A DNA stretch of 64,000 nucleotides from Peristeroidobacter soli (GTDB taxonomy: Bacteria; Pseudomonadota; Gammaproteobacteria; Steroidobacterales; Steroidobacteraceae). Of the stretch, positions 26,509 through 35,551 are shown one piece after another. The stretch is taken from positions 62,001-126,000 of the forward strand of contig NZ_RYEV01000008.1 in assembly GCF_004138485.1 (NCBI RefSeq). The letters run 5' to 3'. Position 1 is the stretch's first letter. Every line of letters starts with the position of its first letter. Position numbers and translations under genes: made by a program. A model generated the notes under the pieces. It worked only from the letters and a program-made list of their open reading frames with translations, did not search any database and was not told the origin of the DNA.

Positions 26509-28065
26509 TCAATCCGCGGCCACGTGCGCCGTGCCGCCGGTGCTCGGTCGGCGGGCGAACCAGACCAGGCCGATCATGGCCAGGGTCAGCCAGGACGAGA
26601 TCCAGAAATAATCGATCGACGACAGCAGATACGCCTGCCCGACCATTTGTTTGTTGAGTGCCGCCAGCGCGGCGCCATCCGACATGCCCAGTGAATGCAG
26701 ATGCTTCAGTGCCTCCTGCATGGGCGCATCGAACGCACTCGAGCTGTTGGCCAGATGCGCCTGATGGAACGCCTCGCGGCGATCCCAGAACGTGGTCGTG
26801 ATCGACGTGGCGAAGCTCGCGGCGATGGTACGCAGGAAGATCGCCAGGCCCGACGCCGCCGGCACGCGCTGCGGCTCGATGCGGTCGAGCATGATCGTGA
26901 GAATGGCGACGAAGAACGTGCCCATCGCCAGCCCCTGGATCAGCTGCGGGATGATGAAGTCCATGGGCGCCGCTTCGGTGGTCAGCTGCGCTCGCATGTA
27001 ATAAGAAACAGCGAAGGCGACGAATGCCAACGAGGTCAGCCAGCGAGCGTCGTACCTCGCGAGGAAGCGCGCCGCCAGCGGCGACACGATCACTGCGATC
27101 AAGCCGCCGGGCGCGGCGAGCAAGCCGGCCCATGTCGCCGTGTAACCGAGCTGCGTCTGCATCCACAGCGGCAGCAACACGATGTTGCCGAAGAACACGG
27201 CGTAGCCCAGACACATCGGGATCAGCGCGAACGTGAAGTTGCGGCTCTTGAACAGCGACAGATCGACGATGGGATGTTTCTCGGTGAGCTCCCAGATCAG
27301 CCAGGCGGCGAATGCGATCACCGACACGATGGTGAGCGTGACGATGAACGGCGAGGAGAACCAGTCCTCGTCCTTGCCCTTGTCCAGCATGATCTGCAGC
27401 GCGCCGACCCACACCACCAGCAGCGACAGGCCGATGGTGTCGACGGGCAGCTTGCGAGTCGGCGTCTCACGGTTGCGCAACTGGAACCAGCAGACGGCGA
27501 ACGTGAAGATGCCGACCGGGATGTTGATATAGAAAATCCAGGGCCAGGTCGCGTTGTCCGAGATCCAGCCGCCGAGCATCGGGCCCATGATGGGCGCGAC
27601 CAGCGTGGTCATCGACCACAGCGCGAGCGCCAGTCCCTTCTTCGCGGGAGGAAACAACATCAACATCAGCGCTTGCGAGCCCGGCACCATCGGTCCGGAT
27701 ACGGCGCCCTGCAGGACGCGGAAGAACACCAGCGATTCCAGATTCCAGGCCACGCCGCACAGGAACGAGGCGACCGTGAAGGCCAGCACCGCGAACACAA
27801 ACGTCCGCACGATGCCGAAGCGCTGCATGAGCCAGCCGGTGAGCGGCACGCTGATGCCGTTGGCGACGGCGAACGAAGTGATGACCCACGTGCCCTGGTC
27901 CGCCGACGCGCCGAGGTTGCCGGCGATGGTCGGAATGGAAACGTTGGCGATGGTCGTGTCCAGCACCTGCATGAAGGTGCCGAGCGCCAGCGCCAGCGCG
28001 GTCACGGCGAGTTGGCCGCCTTGCATGGGCGCTGGCCCGGCCGCAGTCGCAGTGTTCGTGCTCAC
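26509..28065 (-). CDS. emrB: MFS drug exporter, DHA2/EmrB family
   Basis: A 518-residue 14-TM proton antiporter of the inner membrane. The DHA2 signatures are visible: LDTTIANVSIPTIAGNLGAS in TM1, WVITSFAVANGISVPLTGWL in TM2 and motif C-like GPMLGGWISDNATWPWIFYI. It forms a tripartite pump with the HlyD-type adaptor (27 bp upstream) and the NodT lipoprotein of the same minus-strand operon. The MarR regulator at the head of the operon suggests induction by hydrophobic drugs or phenolic compounds. EmrB is assigned by family and context; the actual substrates are unknown. Confidence 0.92.
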   Translation of the reverse strand: MSTNTATAAGPAPMQGGQLAVTALALALGTFMQVLDTTIANVSIPTIAGNLGASADQGTWVITSFAVANGISVPLTGWLMQRFGIVRTFVFAVLAFTVASFLCGVAWNLESLVFFRVLQGAVSGPMVPGSQALMLMLFPPAKKGLALALWSMTTLVAPIMGPMLGGWISDNATWPWIFYINIPVGIFTFAVCWFQLRNRETPTRKLPVDTIGLSLLVVWVGALQIMLDKGKDEDWFSSPFIVTLTIVSVIAFAAWLIWELTEKHPIVDLSLFKSRNFTFALIPMCLGYAVFFGNIVLLPLWMQTQLGYTATWAGLLAAPGGLIAVIVSPLAARFLARYDARWLTSLAFVAFAVSYYMRAQLTTEAAPMDFIIPQLIQGLAMGTFFVAILTIMLDRIEPQRVPAASGLAIFLRTIAASFATSITTTFWDRREAFHQAHLANSSSAFDAPMQEALKHLHSLGMSDGAALAALNKQMVGQAYLLSSIDYFWISSWLTLAMIGLVWFARRPSTGGTAHVAAD

Positions 28066-28092
28066 TGGGAGGTTCCTCGCGGAGCGCGCTGG

Positions 28093-29340
28093 TTACCGCT
28101 TGGCCTGACGCGAATCGGCGGACTCGATCGACGCAACCGTTGCGCCACGAGTATTCCGGCGCGTGCTGCTCGCGACCGCGCCGTTCGCCGTCGCATTCTG
28201 ATGAATGATCTCGGCGATGCGCTGCTCGATGCCCGTGTCTTCACCGACGCTCTTCTGCAGCGGCTGCGGCGTGTTACGGACCTGCGCGGCCACCAGCGGG
28301 CCCGACGTGTCGCGCACTTCGATCTTCGCGTGCATCGACAGACCGACGCGTAGCGGGCTCTGCTTCAGCTGCTCGGCGTCGAGCGTGATACGCACCGGCA
28401 CGCGCTGAACGATCTTGATCCAGTTGCCTGACGCGTTCTGCGCAGGCAGCAGGGCGAACGCGCTACCACTACCGGCGGCGAGGCCGGCGACCGTGCCTTT
28501 GTACTCCACGTCCTTGCCGTAGATGTCAGCATGGATGCTGACCGGCTGACCGACGCGCACGTTCTTGAGCTGGCTCTCCTTGAAGTTGGCGTCGATCCAA
28601 ACATCATCCAGCGGCACGACCGCGAGCAGTGGCGCACCGGCACTCACATGTTGACCGAGCTGGACACCGCGCTTGGCAATCGTGCCGGACACGGGCGAGC
28701 GAATCGTCGTCCGACGCAGCGCCAGCGACGCATCACGCAGCTTGGCCGCCGCGGCCAGCACGTTCGGATGGTCTTCGAGCGTCGTGCCTTCGATCTGTGC
28801 GAGCGTGGCATCGAGCTGTCGTTGCGCGGCATGCAGCGCCGAGCGCGTCGCTGCGATCGTGTCTTGAGCGTGCGCGAGCTCTTCACCCGACACGGCGCCA
28901 TCGGCCACCAGCGCCTGGCGACGGGCGTAATCGCTCTGAGATTTCTTCAGGTCGGTCTGGCGCTCGGCAATCTGAGCGCGCAGTTGGTCGGCCTGCGCGT
29001 ACAGCGCGCGAACCTGTCGAACGGTGCGTGCCAGTTCGGCCTCGGCGGCGGATACGGCGATGTTTGCATCGGCCGGATCGATCTCGACCAGCACCTGGCC
29101 GCGTTCGACGGATTGCGTGTCGTCGACGTGCACGCCGAGCACGGCGCCCGGCACTTCGCTGGTGATTTGCACGATGTCGCTGGCGACGTAGGCGTCGTCA
29201 GTGCTTTCGTAGTAGCGCGCGACCGTAAACCAGTACGCGGTATAGCCGATGGCGGCGATCGCTACGACGGCAGCGAGGATCAGCAGACCCCGCCGGCGGG
29301 AGCCGTTGCCGTTGGCAGCAGGAGCAGTGGGTTCGCTCAT
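28093..29340 (-). CDS. emrA: HlyD/EmrA-family efflux adaptor
   Basis: A 415-residue inner-membrane-anchored adaptor: N-terminal TM helix (LLILAAVVAIAAIGYTAYWF), biotinyl-lipoyl halves (YVASDIVQITSEVPGAVLGV and SPVSGTIAKRGVQLGQHVSA), a long periplasmic coiled-coil hairpin between them (about residues 95-200) and a beta-barrel domain (VWIDANFKESQLKNVRVGQP). The C-terminal ~60 residues form a longer hydrophilic tail than usual for EmrA, rich in Ser/Arg, with no recognised motif. It sits between the NodT and MFS genes with 24-27-bp gaps. It carries substrate from the EmrB-type exporter to the outer-membrane channel. Confidence 0.92.
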   Translation of the reverse strand: MSEPTAPAANGNGSRRRGLLILAAVVAIAAIGYTAYWFTVARYYESTDDAYVASDIVQITSEVPGAVLGVHVDDTQSVERGQVLVEIDPADANIAVSAAEAELARTVRQVRALYAQADQLRAQIAERQTDLKKSQSDYARRQALVADGAVSGEELAHAQDTIAATRSALHAAQRQLDATLAQIEGTTLEDHPNVLAAAAKLRDASLALRRTTIRSPVSGTIAKRGVQLGQHVSAGAPLLAVVPLDDVWIDANFKESQLKNVRVGQPVSIHADIYGKDVEYKGTVAGLAAGSGSAFALLPAQNASGNWIKIVQRVPVRITLDAEQLKQSPLRVGLSMHAKIEVRDTSGPLVAAQVRNTPQPLQKSVGEDTGIEQRIAEIIHQNATANGAVASSTRRNTRGATVASIESADSRQAKR

Positions 29341-29364
29341 AAGAATTCCGTTTGAAAGTAACGA

Positions 29365-30780
29365 TCAGCTGGCAGCGGTGAAGTTGCCGCCGACGGCCAG
29401 CAGCAGCGACACGCGAGCGAGCGCTTGTTGATGAAGGATGTCGACAAACGTGGTGCGTGCATTCAGCACCTGGGTTTCGGTCGTCAGCACGGACAGATAA
29501 TTCGCGAGCCCCGCTTCGTAGCGCTTTTGCGCCAGTCGATAAGCCTCCTCGGCGGAGGCGAGCGTGGCGCGAGCTTGCTGTAACTGCCGCGCGCTGTAGT
29601 TGACCTGACTCAATTGATCCGCGACTTGCTGGACGGCGGAGATCACCGTGCCGTTGTACGAGCTGACCGCTTCGTCCTGCATGGCGGTCGCCGCGTTGAA
29701 CTGCGACTTCAGGCGATGCGACTCGAACAGTGGCAGGCTGATCGCGGGGCCGACGCCATACGTGCGGTTCTCCGCCTTGAACAGATTGTCGAGCCCGATC
29801 GCCTGGAAGCCGGCGAACGCGCTCAGATTCACATTCGGATAAAACGCCGCGCGAGCCGCAGTCCGCTCCGCCGTGGCTGATTCGACACGCGCGCGGGCCG
29901 CGAGAATGTCAGGGCGGCGGCCGAGCAGATCCGCCGGCAAATCCGTCGGAATCGAGAGCGCGGCTTCGAGATTCAGCGTGGGCTTGCCGATGCGCTCGTA
30001 AGCATCCGCGCCTTCGCCAATCAGCGCAGCCAGACGATGCACAGCGACTTCGCGCGCCGCTTCGGCCTGCAAGCGTGCAAGCTCGGCCTGCGGTACGGCC
30101 GACTCAGCTTCGCGCAGCTCGACGTTTGTATCGAGCCCGGCGTCGATGCGCTTACGCGTGATATCGAGAATGCGCTGTCTCTGGACCAGCGACTGTTGCG
30201 CGATGTCGGCGAGCGCGATGGCGCGATTCAAATCGAGATAGGTCTGTGACAATGCCACGGTCGTCGCGAGTTGCGCGGCTGCCGAGTCGAGCCGGGCCGC
30301 TTCCACGGTCGCCTTGGCCGAATCGATCAGCGCGGCCTGCTTGCCCCAGAAATCCAGATCCCAGGACAGGTTCGCCAGCAACTGACCGGACCAATAGGTG
30401 CCACCACCGTAGGGCGGCGGGTAGATGTATTGCTCGGGCCAGCGACTGCGTGTTTCAGCGCCGTCCAACGACACACCGGGCGTACGCTGAGCTTTGGCCA
30501 GTTCGACCTGAGACTGAGCCGCGCGCAGGCGAGCCAATGTTTGCTGAAGGTTGGGGTTGCGCTCGAGCGCCGTGGTGACCAGCTGATCGAACTGCGGATC
30601 GCCGTACTGTTCCCACCAACGTTCGGCGACCACCGGCGCGGCGCTCGTGCCGAGGCCGACATTCGCATCGGCAATCGATTGGACCTGCGGCTCCGTTTTC
30701 GGCGGAGTCACGCATCCGCTCAGCGCCGTGGCAATGCCAAGCACGAGCGCGCTGGCGCGGGAAGCTACGCTGATGTTCAT
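29365..30780 (-). CDS. NodT-family outer-membrane efflux lipoprotein of the EmrAB operon
   Basis: A 471-residue outer-membrane factor. ATG 30780 overlaps the MarR stop by 4 bp and gives a normal lipoprotein signal (ASALVLGIATALSGC, lipobox LSGC, cysteine ~23). Family landmarks are ERWWEQYGDPQFDQLVTTAL, NLSWDLDFWGKQAALIDSAK, DLPADLLGRRPDILAARARV and YEAGLANYLSVLTTETQVLN. A longer frame upstream lies inside the MarR gene and is not used. This is the second NodT protein in the window; its use by the EmrAB-type pump is implied by the operon. Confidence 0.92.
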   Translation of the reverse strand: MNISVASRASALVLGIATALSGCVTPPKTEPQVQSIADANVGLGTSAAPVVAERWWEQYGDPQFDQLVTTALERNPNLQQTLARLRAAQSQVELAKAQRTPGVSLDGAETRSRWPEQYIYPPPYGGGTYWSGQLLANLSWDLDFWGKQAALIDSAKATVEAARLDSAAAQLATTVALSQTYLDLNRAIALADIAQQSLVQRQRILDITRKRIDAGLDTNVELREAESAVPQAELARLQAEAAREVAVHRLAALIGEGADAYERIGKPTLNLEAALSIPTDLPADLLGRRPDILAARARVESATAERTAARAAFYPNVNLSAFAGFQAIGLDNLFKAENRTYGVGPAISLPLFESHRLKSQFNAATAMQDEAVSSYNGTVISAVQQVADQLSQVNYSARQLQQARATLASAEEAYRLAQKRYEAGLANYLSVLTTETQVLNARTTFVDILHQQALARVSLLLAVGGNFTAAS

Positions 30781-31274
30781 GTCACTTTCTCCTTGTCCGA
30801 CGTCGCCGCGGAGTAGGGCACCAGCTCTTCCAGCCGGCCGAGCAGCCGTCTCAACATCGATTGCAACAGCTTCACTTCTTCGCGCGTGAAGCCTTCGAGC
30901 GAGGTATTCAGCGCATCGCATGCGATGGGGATCAGAGTGTCCAGGACTTCGGCACCGGCCGGGGTGAGCGAGAGCTCGACGACCCGCCGGTCGCCGGCGC
31001 TACGCCGCCGCTCGATGAGCTTGCGCGACTCCAGCTGATCGACCAGGCGGGTCATTGCACCACTGTCGTGATGGAGGTCGCGGCACATGTCGGCGGTCGT
31101 GACCGCCAGGCCGTCGCGCAGATACATGAGCACCACCCACTGTTGCAGGGTGAAGTTCTGCCGCTCGAACAGACCCTCGATCCGTTCCTGCATCAGGCGC
31201 TGCGAGCGCTTGACGAGATAGCCGATGCTGTCGCGCAGGTGAAACGATTCGGGTTTGTAGTGGGCCTTGGCCAT
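30777..31274 (-). CDS. MarR-family repressor of the efflux operon
   Basis: A 165-residue winged-helix regulator. The central domain is typical: FTLQQWVVLMYLRDGLAVTT, the recognition helix region DSGAMTRLVDQLESRKLIER, and the wing RRSAGDRRVVELSLTPAGAE. N- and C-terminal helices form the dimer interface. ATG 31274 is preferred to an in-frame TTG at 31289, because the TTG lies inside the operator-like palindromes (31277-31304). First gene of marR-nodT-emrA-emrB. Autorepression with relief by a small lipophilic ligand is the family norm and is supported by the palindromes just upstream. Confidence 0.92.
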   Translation of the reverse strand: MAKAHYKPESFHLRDSIGYLVKRSQRLMQERIEGLFERQNFTLQQWVVLMYLRDGLAVTTADMCRDLHHDSGAMTRLVDQLESRKLIERRRSAGDRRVVELSLTPAGAEVLDTLIPIACDALNTSLEGFTREEVKLLQSMLRRLLGRLEELVPYSAATSDKEKVT

Positions 31275-31276
31275 TG

Positions 31277-31304
31277 ATTGCCTCGGCAATGACTGCCTAG
31301 GCAG
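31277..31304. promoter_or_regulatory. Putative MarR operator (two adjacent palindromes)
   Basis: Immediately upstream of the MarR start codon, attgcctcggcaat (31277-31290, 6-bp arms) and ctgcctaggcag (31293-31304, perfect 12-bp palindrome) share the half-site TGCC/GGCA and are spaced about 15 bp centre to centre. This is the expected layout for an autoregulatory MarR operator. Confidence 0.65.
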
Positions 31305-31359
31305 GCATTATAGGAGGGGACTGCCGACCCACAAGGCCGGAATTTCGCGCTTTCAGGAA

Positions 31360-34023
31360 CTAGTCAGCGGAATCCTGGGCACGAAATGGCGCAGTTGCTG
31401 GTACGCCCGTGCTCATTGGTGGCTGCCCCAGCCAGCGCGCCGGTAACGACAGGGCGCTGACCAGTGACATAAGCAGGGCGGCGGCGTGGGGGATTGCCTG
31501 AATCAGCAATACCGCGACCCACAGCGACACGTCCGGTGCCTTCAACTCTTCCGGAATACCCACGACCAGGCCGGGAGCAATCGTGTATTGACCGCTCAGG
31601 CCCACGGCCGCGAGTACCAGGACCAGCAGCCAGGCCGTTTCGGCGCGCGCGGCGGCAAAGCCTTCCATGAGTGCGTGAGGTTGTTTGTCTTTGGGTGTGC
31701 GGTAGAAAGGTTCCCGACGGGTCAGCAAGCCTTTGACGACAGCGACACTGACGACATGCGACAAAGCCAGCCCGGCCAGCGCCGCGGCCAGCGTCTGACG
31801 AATGTTTGCACCGACTCGCGATGAATAGAGGTGCGCGAGCTTGGCCAGCTTGAATGCGAACAGCGCCAGCGGCAGCACTGAAAACATCATCAGCGGCGGA
31901 TCGAAGCGGTGCGGAGCGAAGATCATCGCCGTCGACCAGGCCACGGCGAACACGTTGAAGATCAGATTCAGTCCGTCCATCAACCACGGCAGCCAGCCCG
32001 CGATGAAGTGATAGCGCTGACCTTTGGTGAGTCGCCGGTCGGAGCTCAGCAGCACATCCGCATGCGCGCGCAGAATCTGGACCGCGCCGTAAGCCCAGCG
32101 GAAGCGTTGTTTCTTATAGTCGGTGAAGTTCTCGGGCATGAGCCCCCGCCCATACGTTACGGGCAGGTACTGCGCTTCATGACCGTGCTCGAACAGACGC
32201 AATCCCAGCTCGGCATCTTCGGTGATGCACCACTCGGCCCAGCCGTTGACGCTCTTCAGCGCCGAATGCCGGACCAAGGTCATCGTGCCGTGTTGAATGA
32301 TGGCGTTGCGCTCGTTACGCACCACCATGCCGATATGAAAGAAGCCGCGATACTCGGCGTAGCACATCGCCTTGAACGCGCTTTCTGCAGCGTCCCGATA
32401 GTCCTGCGGTGATTGCACGATGGCGAGCTTCTCGTCCGCGAATGCCGGCACGAGCGCGCGCAGCCAATGCGGTTCGACTTTGTAGTCGCTATCGATCACG
32501 GCGATGACGCGGGCAGCGGCCGCGGTTCGTTCGAGCGCGAAGTTCAGCGCGCCTGCCTTGAAGCCCTTGAGTGGCGCTACGTGATAGAACTTGAAGCGCT
32601 CGCCGAGCTGCCGGCAATGCCGTTCCACCGGCTGCCACACGGCGGCGTCGGGCGTGTTGTTGTCGACGACGATGACTTCGAAGTCGGGGTAGTCGAGCCG
32701 TGCCAGCGCATCGAGCGTTTCGATCAGCATTTCCGGCGGCTCGTTATAAGCCGGCACATGGATCGACACCTTCGGCAACACATGCGTGCCGAGCGCGGCT
32801 GGATCGAACGGCCGTTTGCGTGATTTGCCCCAGCGCGCCTCGGCCCATTCCAAGGCTTCGGTGAGCAAGACTGCGATCACCCCGAGCATGCCCAGAATCA
32901 GCAAGGTCCCGATCAGGACGCTGGCGACGGTGAGATAGCGGCGCGAGTAGTCATAAATGATCCAGACCATCGTCGTCGCCACGCCGTACACGACGACGGC
33001 CAACAAGCTGCGGCCCCGCGTGCCGAGCGCGAGGCTGTGCACGTAGAGCATGCCGAGGATGAGCGTAGAAATCGCAACCGAGACCATGGCGAGCGTTTGC
33101 CACTGTGGAACGCGGACGATGGGCTCGACGAAGGCAAACTTCGGCTGACGACGCACGTCGTAGATGCCCCAGTACGCGCCGACGCCACCTTCGTAACGCG
33201 TCTTCCAGGGCTGATCGAACGCTTCCATCAAGTAATAGATGTAGCCTTCGTGCCGGGCGCGTTCGAGAAAGCGGCGTAGAAACATTGCCTCATTGCTGGT
33301 CGAGGCCACCGCGCCTTCGCGCGTGCGGCCGTCCGAAGGCCAGCCGACTTCAGCGATCACCAGCGGTTTGCCCGGATACGCGCGGCTCAACTGCTCCATG
33401 TTCGAAACCAGATAGTCGATGGCCCTATCGACCGGAATGCCTTCCCAATAAGGCAGCAGATGCACGGCCAGGTAGTCGACGTGCTCGACCAGCTCGGGAT
33501 GTTTTATCCAGACGTGCCACGGTTCCGCGGTGCTGACCGGTTGCTTGACCGCTTGGCGCACGCGATCGAGTTGCTCGGCCAATTGCGCGACGGTGAGATC
33601 GCCACGCAGGATGGCTTCGTTGCCGATGATCACGCGGATCACATTCGGATGCCGGTTGGCCAGCTCGATGGCCGCAGCCACCTCTTCATCGTTGGTGGCG
33701 AGATTGCGGTCCAGCCAGGCGCCGAGCGTCACCTTCAAATCGTAACGGGCCGCGAGCTCGGGAATCTCGCCCAGACTCTTCAGCGTGGAATACGAACGAA
33801 CAGCGGTAACCTTGCCCGCCAACAATCGCAGGTCGCTGTCGATCTGTTGCCGGCTCGGCAGCACGCGCACGACCGGATCCTGGCCGGCCTGGAACGGCGA
33901 GAACGCCATGCCCTGCACGCGCGCCGGCCAGGGCGGCTCGGCGGTCGGCCGGTTCACATAGGCCCACAGGCCAAAGGTGAGGGCCGCGAACACGGCCGCA
34001 ACCAGAAAAGCCGACCACTTCAT
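31360..34023 (-). CDS. GH17-GT2 beta-glucan synthase (NdvB-like)
   Basis: An 887-residue membrane protein. N-terminal TM helix, then a GH17 domain (~40-310) with the acid/base Glu in VIIGNEAILRG and the nucleophile Glu in LVIAEVGWPSDG. TM helices follow, then a GT2 processive synthase domain (~425-640: KVSIHVPAYNEPPEMLIETL, VIDSDYKVEPHW, CITEDAELGLRLF, QRFRW) and a C-terminal TM bundle. This architecture is that of Pseudomonas NdvB, which makes periplasmic cyclic beta-1,3-glucans; the GH17 part acts as a transglycosylase. ATG 34023 is chosen because MKWSAFLVAAVFAA starts the TM anchor; the frame extends 24 codons further upstream. Stands alone; divergent from the beta-barrel gene. Confidence 0.88.
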   Translation of the reverse strand: MKWSAFLVAAVFAALTFGLWAYVNRPTAEPPWPARVQGMAFSPFQAGQDPVVRVLPSRQQIDSDLRLLAGKVTAVRSYSTLKSLGEIPELAARYDLKVTLGAWLDRNLATNDEEVAAAIELANRHPNVIRVIIGNEAILRGDLTVAQLAEQLDRVRQAVKQPVSTAEPWHVWIKHPELVEHVDYLAVHLLPYWEGIPVDRAIDYLVSNMEQLSRAYPGKPLVIAEVGWPSDGRTREGAVASTSNEAMFLRRFLERARHEGYIYYLMEAFDQPWKTRYEGGVGAYWGIYDVRRQPKFAFVEPIVRVPQWQTLAMVSVAISTLILGMLYVHSLALGTRGRSLLAVVVYGVATTMVWIIYDYSRRYLTVASVLIGTLLILGMLGVIAVLLTEALEWAEARWGKSRKRPFDPAALGTHVLPKVSIHVPAYNEPPEMLIETLDALARLDYPDFEVIVVDNNTPDAAVWQPVERHCRQLGERFKFYHVAPLKGFKAGALNFALERTAAAARVIAVIDSDYKVEPHWLRALVPAFADEKLAIVQSPQDYRDAAESAFKAMCYAEYRGFFHIGMVVRNERNAIIQHGTMTLVRHSALKSVNGWAEWCITEDAELGLRLFEHGHEAQYLPVTYGRGLMPENFTDYKKQRFRWAYGAVQILRAHADVLLSSDRRLTKGQRYHFIAGWLPWLMDGLNLIFNVFAVAWSTAMIFAPHRFDPPLMMFSVLPLALFAFKLAKLAHLYSSRVGANIRQTLAAALAGLALSHVVSVAVVKGLLTRREPFYRTPKDKQPHALMEGFAAARAETAWLLVLVLAAVGLSGQYTIAPGLVVGIPEELKAPDVSLWVAVLLIQAIPHAAALLMSLVSALSLPARWLGQPPMSTGVPATAPFRAQDSAD

Positions 34024-34162
34024 TGTGACTCGATTGCGGGCGTGGGGGCGAATAGCGTGGTTGAGGGCAACGTTCAGGCAATGAACCTGCGACATGTTAA
34101 CTTAGCCGGCGCGACGCTCGGGCCGAAGTCGGCCCGCTCGCATCCGAAGGAGTCTTCAGGCT

Positions 34163-34837
34163 ATGCAATGGCACATTGATAAGTGGTTCTTTTCACGACA
34201 GTTTTCCATGCGTCGCTGGCTGGGCGCCGCGCTCGGTCTGAGCTTGCTGGCGGCCTCGGCCACGGCCTCCGCGCAACAGGCGACCAATGACTACTCGAGC
34301 TGGGAGTTCACCCCGTTCTACGGCTACATGGGCGGCGGGTCGTTCGAGGATTCGACCACCGGCCTCGATCGCGATCTCGATGAGGACAACAGCTTCGGTC
34401 TGATCATCAATGCCGCCGCGGATGAATGGCGGCACTACGAGCTGATCTACGCCAAGCAGGGCACCACCATCGAAGGCACCGTGCCGATGGATCTCGACGT
34501 GGAATATCTGCAGATCGGCGGCACGGTCAGCTACCAGGATGCCGTGCATGTCGTCCCTTACTTCGGCATGACGGTGGGCGCGGCGCGCTTGAGCCCGAGC
34601 GGTGCCGGCATGAGTGATGAAACCCGGTTCGCGTTCTCGGCGGGCGGCGGATTCAAGGTCCCCGTGAGCAAGCATTTCGCCGTGCGCTTCGATGCTCGCG
34701 CGTTCCTCACGTTGCTCGATACCAGCGGCAGCATTTTCTGCGCCTCCGATAACGGCGCCGGCACTTGCGCGATTCGCGCCAAGTCCGACACGTTCATTCA
34801 GTACCAGGCGGCGCTCGGCGTTACCTACGGCTTCTGA
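34163..34837 (+). CDS. Outer-membrane beta-barrel protein
   Basis: A 224-residue exported protein with alternating hydrophobic residues and a terminal aromatic (GVTYGF), as in OmpX/OmpW-like small barrels. The signal peptide core is WLGAALGLSLLAASATASAQ. ATG 34163 has a Shine-Dalgarno (GAAGGAG, about 10 bp spacing) but gives a long 16-residue n-region. ATG 34208 gives a standard signal but has no Shine-Dalgarno; 34163 is kept. Strands such as FTPFYGYMGG, HYELIYAKQGT and VVPYFGMTVGAARL are visible. The function is unknown; it may be a surface porin-like or adhesion protein. It lies 24 bp before the ABC ATPase gene, so it may be co-transcribed. Confidence 0.75.
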   Translation: MQWHIDKWFFSRQFSMRRWLGAALGLSLLAASATASAQQATNDYSSWEFTPFYGYMGGGSFEDSTTGLDRDLDEDNSFGLIINAAADEWRHYELIYAKQGTTIEGTVPMDLDVEYLQIGGTVSYQDAVHVVPYFGMTVGAARLSPSGAGMSDETRFAFSAGGGFKVPVSKHFAVRFDARAFLTLLDTSGSIFCASDNGAGTCAIRAKSDTFIQYQAALGVTYGF

Positions 34838-34861
34838 TCGCGAGGCCGAGCCGCGCTCGCG

Positions 34862-35551
34862 ATGCTTCAGGTCGAGAACATCAGCAAGTCCTTCGGAGGA
34901 ACGCCGCCGCGACGAGTGCTCGGCGGCGTTTCGTTACAGCTGATGCCGGGCGAGTACGTCGCCGTCATGGGTGAGTCGGGCACGGGCAAATCCACACTGC
35001 TCAATCTGATCGCCGGGCTGGATACGCCCGACGCCGGGCGCATTGCGCTAGACGGCCAGGACATCGGCGCGCTCGATGACGATGCACGCACGCGCTTGCG
35101 TCGGGCTCGCATGGGCTTCGTGTTTCAGGCATTTCATTTGTTGCCGCACTTGAGTGTGGAGCGCAACGTCGCGTTGCCGTTGGCGCTCAATGGCCAGCAG
35201 GGACGTGGAGCTACCGATCGCGTGCGCGAGTTGTTGGACGCTGTCGGTATGTTGGAACGTGCGAACGCCTCGCCGTCGCAGCTTTCTGGCGGTGAGATGC
35301 AGCGGGTCGCTGTCGCTCGCGCGCTGGCGCATCGGCCGGCGCTGGTGCTGGCGGATGAGCCCACGGGCAACCTCGATGCGGAGTCTGCCGCTGAAGTGCT
35401 CGAGCTGCTGGCCGCGCAACTCAAACGTGACAACGCGGCCGGCATTCTGGTCACACATTCCGAGCTGGCGGCGGCGACCACCGACCGCGTCTTGCAACTT
35501 TCCCGGCAAGGATTGGCGCCGCGCGCCGCAGCTTCTTCACTGCAGTTGTGA
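34862..35551 (+). CDS. ABC transporter ATP-binding protein (LolD/MacB-like)
   Basis: A 229-residue ATPase of the LolD/FtsE/MacB class: Walker A GESGTGKST, Q-loop in GFVFQAFHLLPHLSVERNVA, signature LSGGEMQRVAVARAL, Walker B LVLADEPTGNLD, H-loop VTHSELAA. It powers the FtsX-type permease whose GTG start overlaps its stop by 4 bp. With the permease and the lipocalin-like protein it corresponds to the AttE-F/G-H type system of Agrobacterium. Members of this class usually move lipoproteins, peptides or lipids at the periplasmic face and do not import solutes. Confidence 0.93.
   Translation: MLQVENISKSFGGTPPRRVLGGVSLQLMPGEYVAVMGESGTGKSTLLNLIAGLDTPDAGRIALDGQDIGALDDDARTRLRRARMGFVFQAFHLLPHLSVERNVALPLALNGQQGRGATDRVRELLDAVGMLERANASPSQLSGGEMQRVAVARALAHRPALVLADEPTGNLDAESAAEVLELLAAQLKRDNAAGILVTHSELAAATTDRVLQLSRQGLAPRAAASSLQL

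Noticed and set aside
26695-28353. 552-codon frame antisense to the MFS and HlyD genes
   Set aside because: His/Arg/Asp-rich shadow translation of two well-recognised genes; no domain, no ribosome-binding site.
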